Shown: positions 1-14,291, numbered from the stretch's first letter. The stretch: DNA of 64,000 nt from Karalla daura (GCA_029224185.1 CM055192.1:18240739-18304738); one strand, 5' to 3'. The notes: generated from the letters alone by a model not told the origin. A program made the numbers and translations.

Positions 1-2520
1 TGATGAATGTTTCTCATCTTCCCCTTGGACATCATTAACTCCATTGAAGAAAGTGAAATTGCTTCAGTCGCTGGAAACAATGACATGAAAGGCTCCTCAA
101 AGCAGCACAGTATCTGACTGTATATCAAACTGTGAAAATGGGAAGAAATAATGTGTCTGTTCCAAATGGTTATGAGAGATGTTATCCCGCTTCTTCCCCT
201 AACTCCTGACTTTTTCTCCAATATCCCCTCTGTCTATATTTCATCATATTACAAACTCATATTACGACATCTTGCTGTTGCTTCTTTCCCAGCACCACAT
301 GTACACGACAGTGGCAGAGGCAGTGGTGTTTTCATTGCAAATACTAGGTATGTCAAATATTAATAAACCTGGCTGGAATTCTTCATTTCTTCATTTTTCT
401 TTTACAGGTTCTCCAGGCCTTTGAGGCCTTACTGGCTTCACTGACACGCATAGCCTTTGCACACAGTGTCAGTTTCTTTCATCTGAAACTGCTGCACAAA
501 TAGAAACTAGATTTGACCTCATGCTGTGTCAATTGTGATTGTACATTGAGTCCAAAACTTTCATCCATCATTCAAATTTTCAGAACAGGTCCAATATTCT
601 GTGTTTTTCGCACCTGTGAAAAGCTTTTATGACCACTCACGGCCACCATAATAACAAATCACATGCACAGAGAAAGTACTTCTCCTCGTCTCCCATTTAC
701 GATGGTTCGATAAACTGTTAGTACTGTACAACTAGAGGCGCACATTAAAAAAGAAAACAACTAATTTCCCTGATCCAATTGATCCTGACCAACGGCTTAG
801 TAACTTAACAAGACTGAACAAATCTGAAAGTAAATTCAAAACATTGTGCTGTCAGCACAAACTAGGAATAGGTTTGAGGGATTACAAAAAGCAATGATGA
901 ACGTGTAGCGTCTTTCTTGTTCTGCTTTCCTGTCAGCCTGTCAAACGTAGCGTTCCGCCCAGTCTTTTGTCCACATCTCTGCAAATATCTGAAGAGGGAG
1001 GGAGTCTGTCCGTGGGCCAGTTATAGAGCAGAACAGCTGGCTCTTCAGCATGGAGATGTTCATTCTGTTACAGTTGACTATAGACGTCATTACTCGTGAC
1101 CATCGGGATAGAAGTTCTTCACTAGCCATTACATAGGCCGACAATAATGTACATATGTGGAGCAATCTGTGGATGCAAAAATATTTTTGTGTACATCACG
1201 GTAACAGTGTTTGATAAATATATGGATTGTATATGGATTTCACGAAGCCTCATTTCAGAGGATTTGCAATGATTATTTTTGTAATCAAGATATTTAAGTT
1301 ATCCTGTCTAGCCTAGTCTAAATATGTATAAACAAATATCCGCAACACATTTCAAATAAACATAAACAGTCGTGCACAGTACTCCAATGACTGTACATTA
1401 CACCCTGTTAGATATGGAATTCATTTAGTTGTTCTGTCTAAGAGGATAATTTACTTCTCACAGGACACAGAAGCGCACCCTCTGATTCATTTCCTCTCCA
1501 TCCTAATGCTCCTCTTTGCAATTCATCTTCATGTTGCGCTCACAAGTCTCGTCCAGGTGCGAAATAACCTCTTTCACCTCTGGCGGATTGCACTAAATTT
1601 GAATGCCAATCTCAGTGTTGGGACGTTCCCAACCGGCCTCCGCTGTGACAAAATGCCAATATATATTCTGGCCCACTCTCTTCTCTCCTGTTTTGCTCTG
1701 GTCCTGTCCACTGTCGACCACCGGCATCCACTTCACATATCTCCCCCTCTCGTTGCCAAGAATCCTGAGAGGAGTAGATTTTTCTTTTCTCACAGGCACT
1801 CTTCTGTCCCTAGACATGTTATTCCCCCTCCCGCCGGCGGCCTTGCTAACAGATTACCAATAAGCTCGGTGGCAGGCTGTGCCAGCGTGCTCCCCTCCAC
1901 CCCCCCCCGTAATGGCCTCTCTCAGGGGAGAGAGCTCCTGCCCGTCACTGATCCGACTACCCTTATAACCCTCTCTCATCCTCTTTCCCTCCTCCTCTTG
2001 TCCCTTTCCTGTCACGGTGTCCACCCCCTGCCTTCAGGCCGCCCTATAACAGGCTGCAGGTGTGTCCCCAAAGAGCATACATGCACATGGTTCTGCAGGC
2101 TTCCTTGCACATGTGGCAAGCCATGCAAACAGAAAAATAAAAAGAACACAAACACATGCACTCTCACACACTTTAGGATTCGCAACTATTCTCAAAAACC
2201 CTCCCTTTCCTCATTGAAAACAACTACTCCTGAAAAGAATTTAATAATAGTCATATTTTCTCATTGATTTAGCAGAGCATTTCTGCATATGCTGAAATTG
2301 CGTGGGCGGCAGTAGCTATGATCAATCAATAGCTGCAGAGTGGTGACTGTTAAGGCCTTTACGATACCAATAAAACACTCTTCACAGTGCAGAATGAATA
2401 AGCAGCTCACATCAGCCAAGCACAGGTTAGTGGTAAACTGATGTTATTTCCAAAGGAACAGATATAGTCAGGATATAACTACATTATTTTTGTAAAGGTC
2501 ACAAGCTATACCTACTCAGG
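1..2520. other. Intergenic, no gene recognised
   Basis: Mixed-composition unique sequence. Its longest open frame (1506-2267, + strand, 253 codons) is rich in Leu, Ser, Pro and His because it lies in a C/T-rich tract. It has no recognisable domain and overlaps an open frame on the opposite strand. The C/T-rich part (about 1660-2060) is the only compositional feature. No RNA gene or transposon end is visible. Confidence 0.6.
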
Positions 2521-2705
2521 ACAGTTGCAGGGTCTAAAGCTAATCCAAGCTGACATTAGGTGAGAGGCAATAGACAGGCCTGACAGGCTGCCAGTCAATC
2601 ACAGTGGGGACATAGACACACACAATCACAGTCCACTGCATTGGTATCACCATTTTACCGTCTGTGGGGTAACAGGAGCCCTGTACTTACACACCCAGAA
2701 TAATT
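2521..2705 (+). repeat. Degenerate dispersed teleost repeat, fragment
   Basis: The order 'gctaatccaagctgacattaggtgagaggc' (broken up) followed by 'gccagtcaatcacag' and a CA-rich stretch matches the central part of a repeat common in percomorph genomes. That repeat's full form reads from a 'ccatccat' head to a 'cttgctgtgaggc' tail. The family is probably a LINE 3' end or a SINE derived from one; I cannot fix the family name. This copy is old and diverged. Confidence 0.5.
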
Positions 2706-5427
2706 TTACTAGCACTACAACCAACCAAGTCGCCTACGACTGATTAAATCTGCCATAGTGACAAGATCATCAGCAAAACTGGCTAAGTCTGTACATACAC
2801 AGTGCATGCACCTCTAAGTGGATCTAGAACATTGTGTTCTCAAGAATGGGACAGACAAGAGTTGCCTAAACATTACCTTTATCACCTAAAATGTCTACAT
2901 ATTGATGCTTATGAGTACTGCAATCTCTCAAGGATTTTCATATTTTTCTATCTATGCATCTATACAGCTCTATTTCAACATTTGTATGAATCACGCTGTT
3001 CCTGTTATTCCTTCCATAAAAGTATGTTTGCATTAATACAGTCCATATGAAAATATGGAATAGTAGATCAATGATGTACAGTGCACTATACTATTTGGCA
3101 AACACACAGCAGTGTGCAATATAACATTGCAATAAATGTTATTGCTAAAGAAGCAGTTTATCTAGATTTTATCTCAAACCCAAAGCTATTCCCCTTGTGC
3201 TTCCAAATCCACATATTGATTGTGCCAATGGATGACAGAGCCCAGACATGTGTGATCTGACTAAAATGTGCCTTTAGTGTCCTGTAACCTTTCAAGTGAA
3301 ACTGCCTTGCACCTGCTCTGTCAATGATGATTTAATGGTTTGGATTACCCTTTTTCCAGAATGCCCCACAGTGTCAGGCACAAGCTCAATCACAAAATGT
3401 GTGGATGTGTGTGTGTGTGTGTGCATGCGTGTGTAAGAGTTCAAAATCGATTTTCTCAGTTTGACAAACTCATGGTGGTGGACTGCAGCGGATGAAATGA
3501 CATTTAGGAGGAGAGTTCTATTTTCTTTACTCTTCTGTTTACAAGTGTTCCAATTAAGTGAATTGTGTTCCTTGAAGTGATGTCCTGTTCACAGGGCCAT
3601 GATGAAAAAGCACAGTAACTGGTGGCTGCCGAGCATTGGATTAGACCCATTCACTGATGAAAAAAAAAAAAAATTTGTGGGCTTGGGCTGTCACCCGCTC
3701 CACAACAAATAAACATCAAACTGCTGTGATTTCTCTGGATTGCATCAAAGATGCTGCCTAGCCTCTGACAGCTACATCAGTATCAAAGGCCAAGTGTTCA
3801 TTTAAGTTGTGGCAGCAAATCCATTATTTCCTATGTGTGTCTGTGTGTGTTCTATTTGTGCGCAAGAGCATACATAGGTGAACACACATATTCATGGATC
3901 ACTGTTCATTTCTAAGTCAATCAAAAGGACAGGTGCGCTGCAGGTCTTGGCTCATTTCCAGGAATATGTGACTCATTCAGTGTTCATCGACAAGCAGAGG
4001 AAACGTGCTGAGAAGTTTTCGGGGATGTAAAACGTGAAAAGAGAAATATTGCACCTGGTTGTTTTACTCTCTCTCAGTTCCTCACAGTCTAGCTCCTCTT
4101 GCATAAATCTAGCTCCCATTCCTTATGTGCTTCTCTTTAACAACCATTCAAATGTTTTTCACAGTTTATATTTCAGCTTTGCTCGGTCCATTTCCTTAGT
4201 CTCTTGCATACGGTGCAATTAAACACAAGTGGGAGAAACAGATCCATTCCTCTGAATAAAACACCTGCAATGAAAATGTCATCTTTCCATGGTTACTTAG
4301 TTTGCCACACTGATCTCTGCGCATAGTTTGGAAATAAACCTTTTTCGTCAAAGAGACAAAACACTCAAAGTTCTGAGCTTGGTTACAATGTAGTCATAGA
4401 AAACATGCAGCTATTGATTTGTGAATGAATAATATTCCAGACATTCTGAAATACCTACCTGTCGTTAGGTAACTCCTGAAATCAGTACTTTCAGGGTCAA
4501 GCCAAAGAAACTTGGGTACCAAGGCAGTAAATCCGTTTCTCTCTACAGCCTTTTTTCATTTTCTATTTGGCATCATGGCTTGTCCCTGTGCATGTCATAA
4601 ATGTGGCTGATTACACCCACCACTCTCAATATAGACTGAAGCTCAACATGCAGCCGAATAATAATGTAACACATTTTTTTTAATCCAGTTTTATAAAACT
4701 AATTTTTCATTTTGCTGTATTGCCCCAATCTTCCTGTAAAAGTCATAAGATACCATCTTATCAAGCCAGCCTGGTATACGTTGAATCAATCAGCTTGCAG
4801 CACATGTTTGTATAGGTAGTCTATATTGTGGGCTTTTCTGTCATGACCTTGTGAACTTCATTTAGACAAAAATAATTCACATGAGACAGTAAAGATTTTG
4901 GCGTTGCAGATTTTCTTCTTACTATTTACAGTGCTTCAGTGATGGAAGGCAGGGAAATCACGGTTGCTCACGATCTGGATAATGGAAAAGCCAACAGGGA
5001 ATTCAACGCCAGAGTGGAGCCATTACTGAGAGCAGAGCTTATCTGAAGTTAAAATAATTTGAATCTAAAGTCTGACTTATAATGAAATGAAGACCAAGAA
5101 ATTGCCTCCATTATGACTGTACGCTGGCGTGTTTCAAACAGCCTCCATCGGTACATGTGCTTTTAGCTGCTCGCACTGGCCAGAATCACTGCATATGAAC
5201 ATTTTACACTTAAAGAAGCAATGCATCGAGCGGATGATTGACTTAATTATCCAAACACCCATGAAATTATAGGCTGCTTTGTTCTCTGCATCTGCTGTAA
5301 AGGCTGTCTCGGCAGCGCAATCACTTCTGATCACTACCGAGATTTCAGTGACATTGATGGCGCGCGAGGGTGACCATTTTAACGTCTTGTATTATAGTGG
5401 TTAAACAAAACAGTCCTCTTTCTTCTA
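2706..5427. other. Intergenic, no gene recognised
   Basis: No coding or RNA gene is seen. It holds a short (GT)n at 3405-3433, a poly(A) run at about 3660-3673 and a T run near 4673. The small open frame at 4034-4222 is Ser/Leu-rich and looks like chance. Confidence 0.6.
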
Positions 5428-5805
5428 GACCTCCTCTTCCCACGCAGCCGCCTCCACCCCCTGAGGCACCTGAATTTCTTCCCTTCTTCCTTCATTCCAG
5501 ATTAAAGCTTCAACCACCAAGGTCTTCATGACCTCAGGAGAGCTGGCAGGATCAGACGGCTCCTGCTTCGCTTGCATTTTAGCCACAGCAGCTTGGATGT
5601 CTTATCCGTTTCATTTTTATTGAATGGATTCGGGCTTCTTCATCCCCTCGGGCAACGGGGGGCACGCCCACTTGCTGGTGTTAGTGAGGTATTTATGCTG
5701 ACTGAATGAACATGCAAGATCTCTCCCAGCAATGGGGTTGACACCAAGACCCCTCTTGACACTCACTGGTGTGCATTGAAAAGCACATACCTGCAGGAAG
5801 CACAC
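5428..5805 (-). pseudogene. Possible decayed coding tract, minus strand, parent unknown
   Basis: Reading the minus strand in one constant frame, an open run ends at a stop at 5617. Its last part has a coding-like look (…KYLTNTSKWACPPLPEG…MKKPESIQ). Two further stops follow within 18 bases (at 5611 and 5602). A second open run of 58 codons then continues to a TAG at 5425. This second part is Glu/Lys/Ala-rich with AKMQAKQEPSDPASSPEVM and a WEEEV end, unlike the Ser/Leu/Cys-rich chance frames elsewhere. It may be a decayed gene or retrocopy, but I recognise no parent protein, no poly(A) tail and no flanking duplication. A conserved non-coding element with accidental openness is a real alternative. 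Confidence 0.3.
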
Positions 5806-5829
5806 GCCGCTACAGGCCGTCTGGCTGTT

Positions 5830-7479
5830 TGATTGGCAGGAGAGGACGACGGGAAGGGACAGTGGTGAGAGATATATAGTTCCTGCAGGGAATAGTTTGG
5901 ATCATAACATTACAGCAACTTCACAGATCCCGGGGCGTTCTCCCTCAGGTGCCGCACAATCTCCCTGGTGCAACTGGCCTCCATTTACAAGCATATCACA
6001 TGCAAATAGTTCCAAGACCTCAATTTTAGTGCTAGGTGTGTGAGAAATGCAGAAGTTATTTCCAAAGTACTTTTTTTTTTCCCTTGGACGCTCCAGCTAG
6101 AAATACACACACATGCATGACAAACAGATAATGTTATGTATGCAGGAAAGTGCTGCATATAGGCCTAGAAACCTGGTGGACCTGCAGTAAAAATTAAAGC
6201 TCTTAACTAACCCAAATGATTGAATCCTCTGAATATTTCATTGGACCTGGATCACTTCCTCTTCTCTGCCCGCTCTTGCCTGCTTCTTGGCTAAATCATT
6301 ACATAATGAGAAGGCATATGATCCGGTGCACAAGGTGAGGTACTTTGCTCTAGAGCCATTTCCTCCTGGCAGATATTGATGCAGACACTTTGCTTCACAT
6401 TAACCTCAACCTTCATCCTTACATTACAATGTTAATGGCAGGATAAAGTAAAGACATAAATGAATTCTAGAAACTTATGAGCAGGAAACTTATATATGCT
6501 ATAGAGAGTAAAATGCATTCCATGCCATGTACGTGCATTTATGTATGAAATTTGTAGTAATATATCAGTAGTATAAACTGTTACTTTCATTTTTATCTCT
6601 TATTTAATATCTTCACCCAGAGTTCAGCGCTCTACCAGCTGCAGCCAAGTCACTATTTCTTTGGAACTCTACGGTAGACAGACATCATTATACCCTGCAC
6701 TTTCTGTGGTGGTGTAACGCCCCAGTTAAAATGCCACACTAACGATTAAGCTGTGAAGGAGTACATTTGCTGGCGCTTGGAGCACTGCGCTTAAATTAAT
6801 CAACACAGACGTGACTAAATGGACCATGATACCGGTTCCCCCAAATAAGGATACAAACAAATCTACAGTACAAAACCCCTGCTGGCTGTTGACCTGATCT
6901 GATCCGGCAGATCAAAGAGAGGAAAATGGGGAGGCAAAACGAATAATCACGGTACAAATTTCAACATGACATTCAGACAATGTAGGTGAGAACACACACA
7001 TGAAAATATGCTTAATATATCAAAGCCATGACCGCAGCGTGTACCAAACAATGGGATTTACTGCAAACCTCACCTGTCTTGGCACTATAAAAAGAACTGC
7101 TTTGATTCTGTGTTGTTGAACTGTAAATTCAGTGTAAGAAAAATAGAAAAAGGAGCAAGTGTAGAAGCTTTTCAATACTTTTTTACTTCATCTTGTATTC
7201 ACAGTTTCACAATAAGGGATCTTCTGTCGACTATACATTTTGCAATATTATTTGAAAAAGGCGGAGGGGGTGCTGGAACCGGCACTGTAACTGTGTTGGT
7301 GGAAAAGGAATAAAGGAATATTAATGTACTGGCACTGCATACCGACATCCACCCTCACACATATATTTTTTATCCACAAGATATCACTGGGCCACCTTTT
7401 GAACTTAAATTGTGAGCTCTAGTGAGCCGGAATCACAAACAGGGCCACAGTTTAGTGGTGGGCTTTTTCCAGGGCAGCA
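5830..7479. other. Intergenic, no gene recognised
   Basis: Unique sequence of ordinary composition with a T run at about 6070. Nothing codes convincingly: the frame at 7110-7313 is short and has no homology I recognise. Confidence 0.55.
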
Positions 7480-7990
7480 CTTTCAACAGCACCATTTTAC
7501 TGACCTCTCAGCTAATGATTCACCACTTAATGTTAGGACGACTGGTATAGTGCATCATGACACTGCATAAATGCCCAATTGACTGTCTCTTAATGATTAC
7601 TAATTATCCCAAAGGAAGCAATTAGACTGGGGGAGGGATGGGTGCGGGGCTTATCTCAACCACAGTCAGTAATTACCATGCTTAATATTTTCTCCGATAT
7701 CAGACAGTTGGCACCACAGCCCCAAAGGCATAGCGGAGCATTACTCTCACAATAGTACATAACAATACAGAGATCTATTATGTGCTGAGGCATCATTTTC
7801 TCCTGACAAGCTTGGCCAGACATACTGAAGGCTGCAAGGAAAATGGCTAGATTCTCTCCACATTACTTCCATTAAGAACCTGTACTTTGTGTCTCATTTC
7901 AATAATTCATCGCAGCCTCAGCCAATTAAGAGCACTGGGAACTGTGGAAAAGAGCTTTGATTAGCTCCAAAGAGACCTCTTGGGACACCC
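7480..7990. promoter_or_regulatory. Candidate conserved non-coding element
   Basis: About 500 bases are free of simple repeats and rich in homeodomain-type cores (TAATGATT, ACTAATTATC, GTAATTACC, CCAATTAAG, TTAATG). They are mixed with GATTA and CTTTGAT-like motifs. This clustering is typical of developmental enhancers in vertebrate gene deserts. Conservation could not be tested, so the call rests on composition only. Confidence 0.3.
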
Positions 7991-10944
7991 TACTCTATAC
8001 CTCACAATCTCAGACAGATGCATTTTTTTTTACCTACTTTCCATTCCTAAGTTAAAGCAATTCCTGAAATAAAGCAAAAAGTCCATTGAATGATTTCACA
8101 AGATTGCAGCAGGCTTATGGGCATTAAAAGGCGTTTTTTGTCCACACTCAAATAGTTGCCCTTTGAAATGTTCAAAGCAAACACGAACAACAATAGAGTC
8201 CATTCAGGCAAAAATCAAACTGAAATAAAATTGATGTTGAATGGTTTGAATGCTGGAAAACGGTGTTTAACTGCTGCGTGTTGTTTTGGAGGAAACCTTG
8301 GAAAAGCACTCACACTATGCTCCCTGCCAGATATGCAGACAGACATGATGAATCCATGTTGCTGCACCTGACAAATCAGTGAGGCTGAAAGAGAAAGACA
8401 AGAAGCACAGAAGACAGAAAAGGTCACAAGTAATAGATGTCAGATTTGAGGAGCTGAACCTTCCTTGCCCTCCCTGTTTGCAAGTGCACCACATCCACCT
8501 TTTCAGGAAATGCCACACACGACCCTTCTACTACAAGGACATCCACAGGACAGTGGCAGCACATCACAGGGGTGTTGCCAAAAGCATTTTACCATTCATT
8601 CACCATGTTCCTCATCATTCATCATTAGTTCATTTCATCTTTTTTTTTAAATCTAATAGCCTGTAATTATAGGAGAGATTTTACTATTGCCAGTGATAAT
8701 GGTGCTTTTTAGCAGATGAGTGAGAAAAGGAAAAAGGAAACTGTGTGACCAAATTAACTAACACAAATAGTAACAAGTTTCAGTCATTCTGCTGCCTCCA
8801 TTGATCACACAGATCAATGAGATGATTATATCACATGATATATTCTATTCTGTTGTGTTGCAAGCCTGAGAAGAGCTCAGTTTTTATCTAACTGTTATGT
8901 TGCAAGTCCATAGTCAACGTCCTCTTCTGTGAGTGCATTTTCCAAAGCTTTGTGCACTTCAAACAAAAAAGAAATTATGAAAATGTCCACTTCAAAAAAT
9001 AATAATAATGTTGGCTTGTAGCACCCAAAAATGTAAAATGAAATAATAATTTGAATTGTTCACTCTGCCAAACAAACAGATGGAGAAGCTGAGAATAGGA
9101 GTTAATTAGTTGCAATATTGTGATAATTTCTCACCAACACAGTCACTCTTCAAAACTGAATACACATACCAATCACACTTCACTTCACAACCATTCAAAT
9201 CTTCCAGGGTGATGAAAAGTGGCCGGACAGAAAACAGTCTTTCCAGTTCTGTCGTTTACTGTTGGATGACTTTGTACTTGTCAGCGACGCATCCTAGATC
9301 ATTTTCTCCTAACAAGGTTTCAGTTCCAGTTCTGCCCTATCACACAGCAGAACAAAGCACACCTCTGTGTGCTCAATTTCAAGAGCATACGTGTTTATGT
9401 TTTACTGCTGAAATGCTTAAAAACCAAGTTAATGCTGTAATATTCATAGAGTAGGCCACATGGATTTGTTGCAACAAATAAAGTGTTTAATGTTCTAGAT
9501 TAAGGTGACCTAAAGACTTTTTCAAGATTGCCTCAAAGTAGCATAGTAGCACGTGTAGCTATTGCTATTACTAACACTGCTTAAGTAAATGATGCAATAA
9601 GTAACTTTAAATGAATGCTTATTCAAAGTGTTGGCACAGAAATAAACTCTGAATGAGCGATGACTGCAGTGTCAACGATAGATGAGTTCCAGTTACTGCT
9701 TCCTTAATTACTTTGTGCTGCTCAGAGGTAGAGCACACGCACTCTCCCACACACACACACATTGACACATGCACACGCACAGACGCACAATTCTTTAACA
9801 AATAAAACAAAGCACTGAACTGGAATGGAGTTGTCAGATGCTGAATTGTAACTGGTTTCAGGGGCAATCAAGTCATTCTAACACATACAATCACACCACA
9901 CAGCCACAATATCCCCAGGGGTCATCTTTCTCCCTTTTCCTCGCGTCCTCAATGGGCAAGGCAACAGGGTGAGCACAACAGGGCCACAGTTGTCCCAGTG
10001 CACACACACTTATGATCATGAGTGTGTATGAGTGCATCGACACCGGCACCAACATTTTGAATTAAAACCCTCACCAGTTCAATGGAGCATGTTAAGTGCG
10101 AATGATGTGCAGCCAATGCATTGATTTTATTTTCGGTCTTTCAGACTTGCTGTCACTTGATGTTTCCAGATGGCAAAAGCCCTTTACATAGTGGAAAATG
10201 TGTGACGAAGACACAGATTTCAGTGCAAACGCTATCTATGATTTATGGGTTTTACAGAAATAACATTTTTCATCTCCATCAAAGAAGGAACAGCTGTGGC
10301 AACGACAAAACACAAGTGCAGTACCAGCCTGACTGTTTACATGCATTTAAAATTTAATCACGTTGCTCAAATGCCACTTTATCCAGGATGAGAGAAAGCT
10401 AAGATCCTGTCAAACACTGTTGCAGTTAGAGATTCATCACACTTATTACAAAATGAGTTCAGTCAGCAGTCTGCAAAGTTGTTTTAGTTGTACATTTCAG
10501 GTGGAAGCCGAGTGTGTGCTTTGCATTGCATAATATACACATATTTCATGTACAGCGTTTTTTATTGTCACAAAACATGCATATAAAATGATTGAAACCA
10601 CTGTCTTGTATAGAAGTTAAGCTCGGAATTTGACAGTTGAAACAAAGGGGAAAAAATGCCACTACAACATAAAACTGAATTTATCACTCACAAATATTGG
10701 ATTAGATGATACCTGGCACAGTTCTCAATGCTGTAATTTATGAACTAGAAACAGCGTATGGAATTGAATGCAAGTTTTATCTCATAAAAATCTATATGAC
10801 ACATACTGACGACATAAAGAGGTGAGTGAAATTACTCACAATTATTCCTGAAGAAAAGGTAAAGTAAAAGGCACTGGTGGTAGTCCTCGAGCTGAGATTC
10901 TGATGACTCTCACAGAAAGACATGCATTTTCTGACCTTTATGAC
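7991..10944. other. Intergenic, no gene recognised
   Basis: No supported gene. It includes an imperfect CA-rich patch at about 9749-9790. Several 60-115 codon frames near 8150-8670 and 9110-9454 overlap on both strands, have no domain and are treated as chance. Confidence 0.55.
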
Positions 10945-10978
<34 letters not shown>

Positions 10979-10986
10979 CACACACA
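10945..10986. repeat. (CA)n microsatellite
   Basis: A CA dinucleotide run with one CAAA interruption near 10961. It accounts for the valine/cysteine-repeat frame on the minus strand, which is not a gene. Confidence 0.95.
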
Positions 10987-13900
10987 GTCGTCTCAGAGAT
11001 TTCTTATCCATCCTCTCCATCTATCGATCCATTCTCTCATTCATCCATTTATTTGTCTTTCCTTGACATAACTTAGAGAGGCTCCCTGTTTTCCTTACTC
11101 TAACACAAAGGGCAGAACTGTGACACAACATTATCAAGGACACAAGACACTGGCTGACAAAGGAGCAAAGGTTTACTCATATCAAAACATGAATGAAATA
11201 TAGGATTCCTTTTTTTTTTAAGAAAAAAATAATACAGAACCACCAAGCGCCCATCACTCTTTAGAAAATGTTATACAAACAGGTATAATGTGTCACATAA
11301 GTCTCTGTGGGAGTTGGTTATAGCGAATTAGCTATATTAGCCTGTTGCAGTTCCTGAAAATGTTGTCCCCAAGTCAAATAAATCGTCCATCCATCCATTG
11401 ATGGCACCAATCAGTGCTCCAACGTGAGGCCGACCCCAATCACAGGCAACACATTGACTTAATATGACAGTGGTTTATCATGGGCCAGGGAATCAATAAT
11501 TCGATTTTGATGGGGGCAGCTCCCTAGCGCCCCCCTGTTAACAAGCTTCCGGTGTTATGTGTGCTACTTGTTAAAGCCACTGGATTTCATAGAACAGTCT
11601 GGCTCTTGCCTGAAGACATATTGATATTGATTGAGCTCTGGATGATAACTAATCATGGAAATGATTCCACCTTCCACTACTGAATCCTGAAAATATAGTA
11701 TTTTTTTAATCCATATTGTACTAAAACCAGATACTGTTAAGTACTTTCTTATGCCGATCTTACCCATTGCTTTAACTGCTGGACACAAAAATTGCACAGT
11801 GCAGAACTAAAGCCCGCAAAAACCAAAATAAATGATGGAAATGCCATGCTAACCCCAGGAGGTGTCACATTTATGGAAAGTTTTTCCACTGTCCTATGAT
11901 CCGGCTGCTGGGGGACAGGACAGAGAGAGACATGCACAGGGAGAAAGTGAGAGCGGGTTCAGCAGCCACAGTGGAGCACTAACAGTAAGAGCCAACTTAT
12001 TCAAAGCAAAAGCAATTCCCAGTCGTCTCATCTTCCAGTACCTTAAATAAGGCTTTAAAGTCACAATGAGAAAGAAACTAGCTCCAGAGGCTCCAAGTCT
12101 TCATGTAGGTCATTTCATGAAAAGGGTTTAAAGACCACAAAGGCTTTCTTGTCCAGTCATAGCTGGGATTTAAGGAGTATGTGCAGTTCATTTTGGACCA
12201 TAAACTACAGTACATGGGTCTTCAACATTTGTGTTAATAATCACGCATGAAGAAGGCGGAGGATGTCCTTAAATTGCCCTTTCATGTTGGCACCTTCAAC
12301 ATGTAAGTGCTTACATCCACTATAAAAAACAAGATGGGGGTTAACTATAATTTAATAAATAATAGGGTTAGGGTGTTAACTTAACACGAACATGCAAAAA
12401 AAACACCAAAAAAACCCTGACTATATGCTGTTTGTAGTCACACTGCATAATTCAACAAGTTTGAAGTATTTATCAATAACATCTTTGTTGGATAAATATG
12501 AACTGTGAATCACAGTTTAGAATTATGGAAACAAACTAAATAAAGCAAAATCAAGCTCTGCCACTGCCTTGGAAGCCATATCAGGTGAGCAGTTGAGCCT
12601 GGAGTCTGTGCCAGGACTGCTGAGGGGCTTATGATCTTCACATAACCATAGCTGCTAAATGACAGAACACTTTAAGTGTGTGAGGACTAAAAAATTATGA
12701 CAAATTTGGAATAAAAGAGTCAAGTCTGACTTGGCCCTCTCATATTGGCTGATCGTGGCTCGTGGGTGATGTTGAAAAGATTCCAACAGATATTTCTGTT
12801 TTGCTTTGAAACATCAGCGCTATATATAGAGTGCAAACACTTTATTGGAAAGAGTTCTGTGTCTATATGCCTTCTGCGACGCTTGAAAGCTTTTGCATAA
12901 AAACACGAATGCTACAGATGAAAAAACACAGTCAATGGAGGTGGCCACAACAACACCAAACAAAATCTGTTTTGTGAAGAAAACAAACACTGTGATTGTA
13001 TATTTAATTTTCAAATTAAATATAAACAAAGTTTATTAAACAAAGTTTTACATGATTGTCTTTTATGTGTCCATTTCAGTGTGCACATGCTGATGTATAT
13101 TTTGATGTCTTATTCCAGGCCTGTTATGTCTCAGTTTGGGAGAACTGCAATCAATCATTTAGTAAAATAATAATGCATCAGTCGCCCACTCCCTCTTATG
13201 GGGCAAGGATGTCTCCTTCCCTCCTCTTTTTTTCTTTCCTTGAAGGCAGGTTGGTCATATTGTGTGGATTAAGTCCAGCCGTGTTTACAGGACAAATTTA
13301 GAACTGAATGGTGATGTGGACATTTCTGCAGCGTGGTGGCTAATTTCAGAGACATATTGAGCACACACTCAGATAATTGAAGGCAAAGCTGTTCATAGGC
13401 ATTCGAAGGTTTTGTAGGATGAGTGTGTTTGCAAAAAGCTTTATGTGTGTTGCTAGACACAACAGATTTTGCATTCGAGTGTGTGTGCTTTTCTTTGAGA
13501 GCATTGATATTAGAAAACACACAGTTTGTGTGAGGCCTCACAGCTGTGGGCCAAACATCTTTTCATGGTCTGAAACATTTTTGGGAGATTTCTGAGTCTC
13601 AATAATGAATAGCACTGCAGGTGGGTGGCAGGGCTCAGGATGACAAGCATTTAACCCAGAAACAGGACAGATGCTATACCAGGTGCACTTGAACATTTTT
13701 CGACCATGTGCAATTCAAAAAAATGTATTATTTAAGAAGCATGCAACATTTTAAAGATGACTTTAGACCAATGCACATTAGGCCCCATTAAGTCCTTGTA
13801 TAAATAGTTTCCTTTATCAGAAAAACTGTCTGTGTGTGCCCATCCTTGATGGCAGCACAATGACAGCTGCAAAATGGCTGAAAAAACCTTGCTCTCACAA

Positions 13901-14287
13901 GAGAAGAGAGGAGGGCACAGTAGCCTGAATGTGACAATTGAGCGGCTGAGTGTGAGGAAAATTATGCCTTTCCCCAAGTTGCGAGAAAATAGGACACAGT
14001 CATCTTCTGTCTGCAGATTTGCAGCTGGGGTATGAAGGGGCAGGAGTGTACAGTATGTTGCGAACTTACTGTACAACTTTTACGCCTGGCATGTCATTGT
14101 GAGGAGGTAGGAGTGATGCATGGATTGACTTTTTCCTATCTCAATATTTCCATGAAAAAAGCAAGACGGAGATTTAAATCAAGCAGTGAAAGCAAACGTT
14201 CAAAAATAACAACTACATGAATAGTACGTGTAAAACAGGCAAGGGCCTGGAACCCCTGATGCTGCACAACATTCTTTTGTTTATTTG

Positions 14288-14291
<4 letters not shown>
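10987..14291. other. Intergenic, no gene recognised
   Basis: It contains a 'ccatccatcc' head at 11388-11400, possibly a fragment of the dispersed repeat. A small GGGGGC/GCCCCC inverted pair lies at 11512-11534, and a telomere-like TAGGGTTAGGG at 12363-12373. No gene is supported. The frames at 13056-13595 and 13732-14076 are short and lack recognisable features. Confidence 0.55.

Noticed and set aside
1506..2267. Open frame of 253 codons, the longest in the window
   Set aside because: It lies in a C/T-rich tract that lacks stop codons by composition. It overlaps an opposite-strand frame and has no domain, splice framing or plausible codon pattern.
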